Assembly: GCA_905250125.1 (NCBI GenBank)
Contig: CAJNOL010000795.1
Location: 1 to 64,000 of the forward strand
Reading direction: 5' to 3'
Length of the DNA: 64,000 bases
Source of the DNA: Rotaria sordida
Lineage: Eukaryota; Rotifera; Eurotatoria; Philodinida; Philodinidae
Shown in pieces: positions 34,816 to 46,100 of this stretch. The notes under the pieces were generated by a model. It saw nothing but the letters and a program-made list of their open reading frames with translations. It was not told the DNA's origin and did no database searches. The first letter of the stretch is position 1; each line of letters begins with the position of its first letter. A program made the position numbers and the translations under genes.

Positions 34816-36039
34816 ATGAGTAAATCTTATGATTTTAATTTATGGTCACATTATTATCGTGATTATCTTCTTTCAAATATAATACCTTTTTGGCTTCGTT
34901 ATTCAATTGATACTGAATATGGTGGTTATTTTACATGTCTTGATCGTTATGGAAAAATTTTTGATACAGATAAATTTATTTGGTTACAAGCACGACAAGT
35001 TTGGATGTTTGCAAAATTATATCAAGATGATGATTTATATATTTCTGATGATGAACGAAAACAATGGTTATTAACAGCACAACATGGTATACAATTTCTT
35101 GAAAAATATGGTCGACATCCAACAAGTGGACAATGGTATTTTTCTTTAACACAACAAGGTGAACCACTTATTGAACCATATAATATATTTTCAAGTGTTT
35201 TTGCTTCAATGGCATTTGGACAAATGGCTAAAATTGATAAAATTAATTGTGAAAAATATAAAGAAATTGCATTAAATACATTTAATGATATAGAAAAACG
35301 TCGTTTAAATCCTAAAAGTGAATGGAATAAAGCAAGTCCTATATCACCAAGACAATTAAAAAGTTTTGCTTTACCTATGATGATGTGTAATTTAGCTATG
35401 GAATTAGAACATATTATTGATAAACAACTTCTACAAACATTAACACAAGAATGTATTAAAGAAATAATTGAACAATTTCGTCAAACTGATTCTGGATTAA
35501 TTTTAGAATATATTAATGATAACGATGGTTCAAGAAATGATTCATTTGAAGGACGACTTCTTAATCCTGGTCATGGTATTGAAGCAATGTGGTTTTTACT
35601 TGATATTGCTGAACGACAAAATAATAAAGAATTAGCTTCAATATGTATTGATACATTATTAATAATATTAAATTATAGTTGGGATAATAAATATGGTGGA
35701 ATTTTTTATTTTCTTGATATTGAACAACGACCACTACAACAACTTGAATGGGATCAAAAATTATGGTGGGTTCATCTTGAAACATTAATTGCATTAGTTA
35801 AAGCTATTGATCATCGACCAGATAAAATAGATGAATTAGTTAATTGGTTAAATAAAGTACAAAAATATACTATTGATCATTTTGTTGATCCAGAAGGTGG
35901 AGAATTATATGGATATTTAAATCGACAAGGTGAAGTTTTATTAAATTTAAAAGGTGGAAAATGGAAAGGATGTTATCATGTACCTAGAGCATTTTATTTA
36001 TGTTGGAAAACATTAGATAAAATTAGCAAGAAAAAATAA
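34816..36039 (+). CDS. N-acylglucosamine 2-epimerase (renin-binding-protein family)
   Basis: A single uninterrupted exon encodes 407 aa, the normal family length (about 390-430). The enzyme interconverts N-acetylglucosamine and N-acetylmannosamine in the cytosol, feeding sialic acid metabolism or amino-sugar salvage. Family text is continuous: YGGYFTCLDRYGK, FIWLQARQVWMFAKLY (Arg60), RLLNPGHGIEAMWF (His253), QLEWDQKLWWVHLET (His320), GYLNRQGE and KGGKWKGCYHVPRAF (His388). These correspond to the (alpha/alpha)6-barrel active-site His and Arg residues. Codon use looks like its neighbours. It lacks introns, whereas AGPAT, PLD, ANO10 and DGCR6 around it are split into many exons, so it may derive from retroposition or from a bacterial donor. 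Both are inferences, and animal orthologues of this family also exist. Confidence 0.95.
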   Translation: MSKSYDFNLWSHYYRDYLLSNIIPFWLRYSIDTEYGGYFTCLDRYGKIFDTDKFIWLQARQVWMFAKLYQDDDLYISDDERKQWLLTAQHGIQFLEKYGRHPTSGQWYFSLTQQGEPLIEPYNIFSSVFASMAFGQMAKIDKINCEKYKEIALNTFNDIEKRRLNPKSEWNKASPISPRQLKSFALPMMMCNLAMELEHIIDKQLLQTLTQECIKEIIEQFRQTDSGLILEYINDNDGSRNDSFEGRLLNPGHGIEAMWFLLDIAERQNNKELASICIDTLLIILNYSWDNKYGGIFYFLDIEQRPLQQLEWDQKLWWVHLETLIALVKAIDHRPDKIDELVNWLNKVQKYTIDHFVDPEGGELYGYLNRQGEVLLNLKGGKWKGCYHVPRAFYLCWKTLDKISKKK

Positions 36040-37729
36040 ACAAAAAATTAGTTTTCTTTTTTGATAAGACTAATTTTAAAAATAAATCATGAAATAATTA
36101 TATTCATATTTAATCAAATATGTTTAATAATTCTATATAGATGAATATAATTCAGTAACACTATTGAAATTATAAGTTATGATATCTATTGACTGTTGTT
36201 TTCTTTTATAAAGAATAAAATAAGGTGATTAATTTCAGAAATTATTGTAACAAAAGATTTAATCATATAAAATATTTTCAAATGTATGATAGATTAATTC
36301 ATATTGTTTGATTTTACAATTTTAATAGATATATTGCAGAGATTTGATCGTTTCATGTTTTTGGTGGAAATCAAAACAATATAGTTTTGAAGAATTTCAA
36401 ACTAAATTTATTTCAATATGTATTCTGTCGTAATCTTGAAATTGATTATTTTTGAACAACTATCAATAATTGATTTGAATTACATAAGAGATATAATTTT
36501 ATTGAGAATAAACTTGAGAACTATCAGTCTTTTGGATTTTCAACTGATCTTCTAAATATTTAGAACGCCTCTCTTCGTATTGTGATAATCATATCTGAGT
36601 ATGAAATTTATTCTTTTCTTGAATTTTTTGAAGTATCTTTAAAAATTTATCTGTTGACTTTAATTTTTTTTTTAATAATTTACAATAGATATATGAAATC
36701 TAATTAGAATGCCATAACAAATCATAAATAGGTAGAAAATTATGGGTAATCGAAATGAATTACATTGACATGTTTCAAACATAAATAAAAATTAGCGAGT
36801 GAGAAGTGAAATTTTAGAGTTCAGTAGAGGTTCGAATCTGAAGATGATGAGAAGGATTAGGTAGAAAGAGTATACAAAAGATGCGCACGGAATGAAAGAT
36901 AAGAATTTGGAAACAGAACGGACCTGGTTGATTTCACTATACTAACACCCAGTTTTATACACGTTCAAAAAATGAATCAGCTATTCCAGATCGAGTTAAA
37001 CAGAAAATACAAGCTGCTTGTATTGAATTTTCGATATTTGACTGTTACCCGTTCAAAATAATTAACGATATAGGTTTCAAAAAATCTTGAATTAAAAAAG
37101 TTTTAATATTGTTCGATACTTACCTATAGGTAGCTGTGAATCCACATCTTTGTGGACCAGATCTGGACTCGAGCTAGAGTCTTCAAGGATCCACAGCTTC
37201 CTAATATTCACAGTGAAAAGACTTCACCCGACTATATCAGCATCTGCATATATTATTCCCGTGATTGACTGAACATCAACTCTATTGGGTTAGTATCAAC
37301 CGGTAAAGGTTTAACATAACTAGTGAAGATTTTATTTTAATAGAATGACATTTATAGTTGTTTCTAGTAATAAGCAAGAGATCTTCAAAAAAAAAACCTA
37401 ATACATTATGCAAATGCTTTTGAAAACACTTTTATTTAAACTCATAATTTTTTTTTTGTCATCAATAATAAAGATACATTATGAAAACTTTGATTTCTTG
37501 ATTTTATTACCATTTTTTTAAATAATATCTTTCCCCAATTATATCATTGAAAAATATTTACATTAGATAATCTAACCAAAATTAATTAAAATGTTCATAT
37601 TTATCTTTAAATGAATTGAATGTCTTTTTTTCTTTTCTTTAATTATTAATACAATCTTATAGTAAAAAAAAAAAAGAAAAACAAAACAAACAACACAAAA
37701 AATGATTCTATATATATATACATATAAAA
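36040..37729. other. convergent intergenic spacer
   Basis: 3' flanks of the epimerase gene and of COX11. No exon or long repeat was recognised. A slightly GC-richer patch at about 37125-37215 contains GGACCAGATCTGGACTCGAG-type words reminiscent of the dispersed motif at 25430 and 62270. Confidence 0.35.
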
Positions 37730-38590
37730 CTAGACAGGAACAATTTTTACTTTATCATTCTGTCGATGTGCATATGGTAATGCTTCACTTGGTTTTAATT
37801 TTAAATTGATCTTTGTTGGATCACCACCCATTAGAGCTAATTGTTCTGTTCCTTTACTTTCAAAAAATGTATAAGATAAACTAATATCACGAATACCTTG
37901 TAAACTAGGATCTCGAACAAAATCTGGATCAATATAGAAAAAAACTGGCATATCAATTTCTTCATCTGGTTCTAAACGTTGTTCTTCAAAACAAAAACAT
38001 TGAATTTTATTAAAATAAAATGCAGCTTGTGATGGTTGAACATTATATGTTGCTATACCAATAATTGGTCGATTTGATTCATTTTTAGCTCGATAAAAAG
38101 CTAAAGCTGTTTCACCTGGTTGAATTATTATATCTGTTTGTTCTGGTTCAAATGTCCATGGTAAAAGTGATGATGGTGTAGAAGAAAAATGTATTCGTAT
38201 TGATGGATGTGATTTATCTAATCGTTGTGATAATTGTCTAACATTTTCTGAAACAGTATCTTCATCTCCAGTTTTTTTTATAATTCCATCAAAACCTGTT
38301 GCTTCACAAAACATTTTATACAAAGGTACAGATGCATAAGTTAAACCAAGCATTAATATAGCTCCTGAACTTAGATAAAATGCTAGATTTAAATGACGAT
38401 TTTTTTCATCACGTTCAAATCGTTTAAATGCTTTTTCAAAATCATTTTTATTTTTATTATTATTATTATTAAATGATGATGAAAAACGTTTTAGAATTAC
38501 AGAAGAAGATGATGATGGTAGTACATGAATATGAAGAAAATTTTTCAATAGAAATGGACGTACAATATGATGTGATATTAAAAGATTCAT
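37730..38590 (-). CDS. COX11: cytochrome c oxidase assembly factor COX11, mitochondrial copper chaperone
   Basis: A single exon of 286 aa. COX11 delivers copper to the CuB site of COX1 from the inner mitochondrial membrane, with its globular domain in the intermembrane space. Residues 1-45 are basic and Ser-rich, as expected of a mitochondrial targeting peptide. A membrane anchor lies at about 69-88, followed by the conserved VPLYKMFCEATGF (Cys95). The copper-binding motif is CFCFEEQ (Cys198, Cys200), flanked by IGIATYNVQPSQAAFYFNKI and LEPDEEIDMPVFFYIDP. The C-terminal part contains ISLSYTFFE. All expected motifs are intact. The gene sits 181 bp downstream of RPL13 in the same orientation. 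The polyasparagine stretch (NNNNNKNKN, 41-49) is a lineage oddity in the linker. Confidence 0.97.
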   Translation of the reverse strand: MNLLISHHIVRPFLLKNFLHIHVLPSSSSSVILKRFSSSFNNNNNKNKNDFEKAFKRFERDEKNRHLNLAFYLSSGAILMLGLTYASVPLYKMFCEATGFDGIIKKTGDEDTVSENVRQLSQRLDKSHPSIRIHFSSTPSSLLPWTFEPEQTDIIIQPGETALAFYRAKNESNRPIIGIATYNVQPSQAAFYFNKIQCFCFEEQRLEPDEEIDMPVFFYIDPDFVRDPSLQGIRDISLSYTFFESKGTEQLALMGGDPTKINLKLKPSEALPYAHRQNDKVKIVPV

Positions 38591-38771
38591 GAAAATCTAT
38601 AAATAGAAAATAAAATACAACTTTATTCGATTGAATAAAAGAAATTCTTTTTTTTTTTTTTATAATATTTTGTTCTACCGATATAGATTTTATTGGTTTG
38701 ATGTTGTTTTCTTTTTATTTCGATTCTTTTTAACCTAAATTTTTGGTTACAACAATAACAAAAGAAAACAT

Positions 38772-39476
38772 TTATTTCTCTTTTTTTGGTTTTTTCTCAT
38801 CTTCAGCTGCTTGTTTAGCTTTCTTTTCACGTTGTCCAATTAATTTAGCATCAGCACGTGCCATACGTAAAGCTTGAAATGCTTGAAATTTCATATCAAC
38901 ATCATTAATTGGTCGAGCTTTTTCACGTGTTGTTCGTTGTTTAACTGGCATAACACGTTTTTTAAGTTGTACAGCCAATTTCAATTCTTCTGGTTTAGCA
39001 TCGTTCTTTTTCGGTTTATCGGTTTTCAATGGAAATAGAATAAGTTTGCCAAGATATTGTTTCAAACGTTGAACATTGAGCTAGAAAAAAAAAAAGTTAA
39101 ACAAGATCATATTTTTATTTTATAATTTTGAAAAAAAAGGAAAAATTACTTGATAAACTTCAGTCGATTTATTACGTCGTCGATGATCAACAGAAATACC
39201 GATTGTTCGAGCATATTTTGGATGAAGACCAGCAGCACGTATTTCATCTAATGAAAATCCACGTCCAGAACGAACTTTCATATTATAACGACGTGTTGTA
39301 CCATGAACAATTGGACGTAATGAACCTTTAGATGGTCGAGGAGCAACACGTTGAGCTTTAACTAAACGTTTTCGATGACGTCGTTCTTTACGAGCTGCTT
39401 GATCGAACCAAGTGCGAACATGTAATTGCCACTTTTTATTAAAGTGAGCATTTGGTATGACGTTATTATGTTTCAT
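38772..39476 (-). CDS. RPL13: 60S ribosomal protein eL13
   Basis: Two exons, 39150-39476 and 38772-39080, joined in phase 0, give 211 aa, the same length as human RPL13. It is a structural protein of the large ribosomal subunit. Conserved text includes [12 protein letters not shown] at the N-terminus, [37 protein letters not shown] and [14 protein letters not shown], then [17 protein letters not shown] at the start of exon 2. The C-terminus is Lys-rich (KKPKKEK), as usual. The stop codon overlaps an AATAAA polyadenylation-type signal. It is divergent from the anoctamin gene across about 700 bp. Confidence 0.98.
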
Positions 39477-40172
39477 TGTCGAATATTAATCTTAAAAAAA
39501 ATAGAAATATGTTTGGATTCACTTGTTCGAATAGATGATATATGTATATTTAAAGTCCTCAGATCTCATAATCGATATCATGTGAGCCCACATGCATAAG
39601 ACGAATGAACTGCTGCTTAAAAAGAAAATTATCATTATTTATTCGTGAATAAAATTTAAGTAGTTGTTCATTCGTCTCATACTTCAAATGCTCTTCAATT
39701 ATCATTTATCATCATCGGACTCTATCAAAAATAATTCTGCATCAGTAGAAGAATTTTTCTTTCAAAATAAATCAGACTAATCTGTCTTAAATATAAATGT
39801 ACATCATATGCAGATTTTTATTTGGAAAGAAAAAAAAAGTTTTTTTTGAAAATGAATGAATTATGTTTATCTGTGGAGATTTTATAGCAATGGGTAAATT
39901 ATGGATTGCATGTCTATTTGTTTGATCGGAGGAATTTATATATAAAAATATTATTTAAAATATAAAATATAAATAAATCGAAGTTTTATTCTGATTAAAA
40001 TAAGAAAAATTTTTTTTCATTTTAATTATTTCTTTGCATTCGATTGTTTATAACTAATCACATGATTAAATGAGTCATCGAATGTCGTTAGGTTCTGTTT
40101 TGTTTCTCTACAATACCCTCTATAGTTATAGTCAACTTAATAGGTGAAACAACGTATTGAATTGTCAATCTA
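39477..40172. promoter_or_regulatory. shared divergent upstream region of RPL13 and the anoctamin gene
   Basis: About 700 bp between two divergent start codons, so both promoters must lie here unless there are distant 5' exons. The sequence is AT-rich; I recognise no specific binding site. Confidence 0.4.
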
Positions 40173-43100
40173 ATGTCATCACGCGAGAACGAAGATTTTG
40201 AACCTCTTGTCGTTCTTCAATTTTCATCTTCAACACCACCGGCAACAAAAGAATGGGTTATAAAACGATTAACCGCAAATCCTAATGATGATCAAGGTGC
40301 AGGTTTACTTGCTCGATATGACACTGATCCAGAAAGTGACGTAAGATTTTTTTTCTTTCTTTCTTTTAAAAGTAAATTTCATTTCTAATTTTATAGAAAA
40401 GAGTAATTCTAATTGGTGCGACCTTGAGTCGTTTATTAATTGGAGCAGAAGAATTACGTATTAAAAAACGTTATAAAAATAAAGGTTTAACTGAATTTCT
40501 TGTTTCGGATACTGATCATTTTGAAAATTCAGGTAGAAGTTTATTATAATTAAATTAGTGAATAAAAAAAATTTTTTGTTTGTTGTTAGAAAATCCCGAA
40601 AATCTATTACTTAAATCGGAAAAACAACGAATAATTTGGGAAGAAATACAAAATTTACATCCAATGATGCATGAACATACTGTACCAGGTGTACCAACTA
40701 AATCATTTTCATCTAAAAATGATACTATTCGTATGTAAAAATAGTTTTTTTGAATAATAAAATAATTTATTTTCTATATTGATTAGTTAATATTCTTCAT
40801 AGTCTTGATTTTATTGGTAATATTTTTCCATTACATGATAAAGAAGAACTTAAATTACTTGAACATACCTGGATTAAGTCAGTAAGATCAATATCTAAAC
40901 CACAAGATATTAGTAAGAAAAAAAAAAATAATTTTAATTATGTTTAATTATTTTCATTATAGATAAAATTCGAGATTATTTTGGTGAAAATGTAGCTTTT
41001 TATTTTGCATTTTTGGAGTTTTATACATACGCACTTGTGCCACCAGCTTTGTTGGGTAAGAAAAAAGATCATACAAAAAAAAAAGCAATTTTTCTTTTTC
41101 TTCATAAAGATTGTAGATAGTTTCTTTAGTTCATATTGAAGATCTTTAAAACAAAGCACTCGAAGTGAACTTTTTTTCTTCGCATTCTTGACCTGTGTAG
41201 ACCTTAAGATTTGTCCATAGCAAACGGTTTTCTTGCTTCAAATGCTCAAATACTTCATGAGCATATCACGAGATGTTTGACTACTAGGATAACTATTAAT
41301 GAAACGGATAACTTTTTCTTTTTATGCACATGAAACATTTGAGTGTCTTGGGCAAGAATGTCATTTGTTATGAATATATCTTGAGATTTTTTTGATAAGT
41401 TCGAGCACTTGTAAGAGTGATCAAAAACGAAATATTGTATGAAAAAAGTATGGACTGCATAGATTAATATCATAAGTTTATTTCGATCGTAAACTAGTGA
41501 TAATAATACTTTCTGAGATTTTATCATCTGTCACAACGATGAAAGAAATATCTATGATGCGTGAAACTACTTTTAATTAAATGTTATACGTATTTTTCAA
41601 GTTTACATTCAAAAGTATTTGACTTCTAATAAAAATGCATAGTTTGAATACTAAAGATTGTAATAGACAGATCAAAACAGAAGCTACACGGGATGTAGAC
41701 ATTTTTCAGTGCAAAGAGAATTCTTTCGTCCTTATCAGAACAACTGTTATTATTTTTCTCTAATTGATTATGTCAATCAGAGATTCAGAATCTATCTCTA
41801 ACATAAAAGATTTTCCCAAACGTAGATAAATCCTTGAAAAAATTTCCTCTGTTATCAAAATAAAGAAAAAGTCAAATTCACTTTTTCTACTCGCACATTC
41901 AAAGAAATTGATTTATTTAACATACAAAAACAGTTAAATATTAATCATCAATTAAGAGAAGCAATTTTCACTTCAAAACGTATTACATTGTATAGTTAAA
42001 TAAAAGAAGCATATACTTATATTCTTTATTCGAATTCTCCTATAGTTAAACTAATCTTCTAAAATTTCCCTCACCGCTTGTTGGCGCACACAGGTAGATT
42101 CTAAATGTCTGATTCCAAGTATCGTCATTTATATGATGTTCATAAGTTTTACCCATTAATTACTTTAATTGTGTACATAACTCATGTAAGATCTCAAATG
42201 CTTGTTTATGGAACAAAAGTTATGCGTTATGAACACATCTTGAGATTTGTACATGAAAAAAAGTCTCCAGTGTTATATTTTTTTTATTGTGTACTCAATT
42301 CAATACGAGTAGAAATGGTTATGATAACAATGATCAGAATAGATCTAATAGGACTTGATGAAAATAGATTTTTTTAATTAGTTAAATCAATTGAGCTCTC
42401 AGATCCATCGATTTATTTTCAATATCATGATTACAATTGTTTGATGTATAAATAGACAAATAATGACATTCTTAGGTTGAATCAAGATATTGAAAATGAA
42501 TCAGTTCATCCGAAAGATCCATTTGTTTATTATTGTATATAATTAATAGAAAAACTATCTTCATTAACTAAATAAATAATTCTTATTTTCTCTATATGAA
42601 TCAATACAATCCATTTTATTCTTTACCGAAAAGAAAATTGCATATCTATTTTACAATATAATCAAATTAACTGATTCATTTTATCGATAAAAAGAAAACA
42701 ACATTCATTGTTTAGATATACAAGATACAAACTTATAACAATGAATTTTAAGATATCTATCATCAGTCAGATCTTCGCATTAACATGTACAAAAATAATA
42801 TGTCCATAAAGAATTTTTCTGTTATTTGTTAGCAGTTAACCACATCATATAACAATAGGTGACCTATAATGAATGGCTGATTTTTGTATTTCTTTTTTTA
42901 TATCGTCTAATATGTTTATTTTAAAAACAAAATATACCATAAGATGCAGCATGAAAACCTCTACAATTATATTCACTAACGAAAATATTTCTGATTAGAA
43001 TGTGTTTATGCTCTAAATCGACAAGAGACATAAACCAAAAGGTTAAATATCCAAAAAGAATTATGGTGTAGTTAGGGACTTCTGAAAATGATCTTACGTC

Positions 43101-46100
43101 TCCAATTCTACTTAAATCTGGTGAAACATTATCACATTGAGAATTATATTAGAAGTTATTCTTCTACATACACAAGCTGAAGGTCAATATATATTTGGTG
43201 ATGATTTCAATAAACAATCACAGATGGCCACCGAATAGTTCCGATCTCAATGTTCTGGATTGTTATGTATGAGACGCTATTGCCAATATTATGCAATGGA
43301 ATAAAGTTAAAAACTACGATTCAATAATTGATGAAATAAGAAAAGAAATTCGTCGTGTGTCAATTAATAGTCTTATTCCCAGCATCGAAACTTAGTCACA
43401 CAGAATTTTGTCTATTTTAAAAACAAAAAGTACATATATAAAATAAGGTTTTTAATGTACCTTGTAGAGCTTGTCACGCTGCATCTTATGGCATATTTTG
43501 TTTTTAAAATAAAGATACTAGATAATAAAAAAAAGAAATACAAAAACTGTCCATTCATTATTATCTATCTAAAAGTGTTTTTATAATCGATTCGATAGTT
43601 AGATGATTAAAAATCCTATGACTGTAACGAATACTGCAGAACTGGCATCGGTTACCGGCTGGTCGCTGGTACACTGGCCGATCCAGTTCTCTCCAGAGTT
43701 CTTCATTAATGAAGAAGCTCTCCAAAATGTCCGACTGTTTGCCAGTTCATTTACAATTTTGTGCTAACTTTGGATAGAAGCCGAATTTTGAAACATCGTT
43801 GGCCTTTCTCTAACAGAAAATGAAATAAAAATAAGCAGACAATGTCGCTGGCAGTTAAATAGGATTGGAACAATCTGGTGGCAGGTCATCTGTTGTGAGT
43901 GAGGTCGGATTTTGATGAGTCTTGTTCTTTCCTCCTGTCACCACTTCTAGCACTCCGAGAATGAAGATATTTTCTATCGAGTTTTTAGTCGCTCCCACCT
44001 TTAAAAAATATCAACAACCTTGTTTCTACCTCTGTAGCGAGCGAAGATCATTGTCTTGAGATAATAGGACGTAATAATTAATAAATTAATCAAGTTCTTA
44101 ATACTATCATGCGAGTAACTGCTTATCTCTGTTTAGCTTAAAAATACTTTTATCTCATTCGTTCTATTAAATATCTTATTATTTTTTCTTGAAGGTCTTT
44201 TAATTAGTTTTTCGTCAAGCTCCGATTTCTTTAAATATTCATCGCTCTGTATTTTTAATGTTATTTGGTGGACAATAGTTGTAAGTATCTATTCTCTATT
44301 GTTTTTCTTATTGACAAAAAAAAAAGAAACAATTAAATATAGATGGAACTATGGAAAAATTATACTAATAAATTGGCTCATCAATGGGGTACATTAGATA
44401 TAGAAATATTTGAACGACCTCGTTCACTCTATTATGGAGATCCACAACTTTCTCCAATTACAAATACAGAAGAACCACAGTATCCATTGTAAGAATAAAA
44501 AAAAATATATATATAAATCTATTATTTTGATGAATTTTCTTATTTATTCTATTTAGATGGAAACATTTATTAAAAAAATATTTAGTTAGTTATCCATTAA
44601 TGTTAGTATGTGTAGCTATATCATTAATAATGTATTTTACTTATTGTGGAATACAACAATCAACAGATGAGAAATATCCATTCGATGATTCAGTATTATT
44701 TATTCATGCAAAATCTATGCGAATGGCTCCATCACTTGGTTATTCATTATTGATTGGGCCAGTTAATTTAGCGTATAAAAGATTAGCTACATTTTTAACA
44801 GATTTGGGTAGATAAAAGAATTTTAATCCTAGAAAAAAAAAAAAGAAAATAATTTTTTTGTTTTTATTTTTGTAGAAAATCATCGTCTTCAATCATCTTA
44901 TGAAAATAATTTAACATCAAAATTATTCATCTTTTTTTTTATAAATTGTTTTGTTGGTTTATTTTATCAAGCATTTTTTAATGCTAATTTTGCAAATGTT
45001 ACACAAGTAAATGATTCATTTTAAGTGTTGTTTTTTTTTCATATTTATAAAAAATAACAATATTTTATTTTAGTTACTAACATCCATGGTTATTGTTAAT
45101 GCTATACTATTGAAATTTACTGAACAAATTATTCCATATTTATGGAAGCTTCAGAAAAAAAAACAATTAATTGAAAAACGATCAGATGATGCTCAAGTAA
45201 GCAGTGCTGTGAGACAATTAAAAACGTTAACACCATTTCAAGTATGTTTTAATATAGTTTATATTATCTTCAATATTTGGAATATTTTTATAGGGAACAT
45301 ATGGAGATTATGTAACTATATTTGAACAATATGGTTATGTAGCTTTATTTTCAGCAGTAAGTTAAAGATGAAATTATGTTCAAGGAGAATAAATGATACT
45401 TAATCTATTTCAAGCATAATTTGAAATAGATCCAAACGGGTGGAAGGAGTTTTTTTCTAATGTGGCATAATGAAAGTAAAGGCTCAATAGCTTTATTTAA
45501 ACATGAGATTGGAAAACCAACAATAGACACTATTTATTTCGTTAATATTGGTGATTAATGGGTCACTTAACTGTTAATATTAATTTTAAATTTTCATATT
45601 AACCATTATTTTACTTAATATTAAGTGATTTTGTGGTAGAGATACGAGTCCGGGAATAGGATCGATACCGATCTTTAAAAATCTAGACTAGATCCATCTC
45701 TGTTAAGGATAATACTATTCGATTTCGATTAAGAAAAGTCTATTTTTCAAAATTAATAAAATTTGACTAAAACTCAAAAGATACAGGAGTTTATATAGAA
45801 AATGATATTCTCATTTTTCTAAAAAGGTCTGAAAGTAATGATGACAACATTTTGTTTTAGATATATATAAAAGTTAGAAGGAGAAAGATGATTCCAGACG
45901 GAATTACACAGGCCACAACTCATTTGAGATATGTTGCATACATATTATACCTAGAAAAAATGACTCGTATTACCCTTAGATCTTCTCAGGAGAAAGTGAG
46001 GAAACAATTTCATATATAAGCTGGTGGAAAAAAGTTAAAGAATAATTCATTCTTTTTTCTGCAATATTAAGCAATTAGCTCAAATCCAGATAGTGATTTT

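Noticed and set aside
42105-42377. 90-codon open frame inside anoctamin intron 5
   Set aside because: No family resemblance; it lies in an intron populated by transposon relics.
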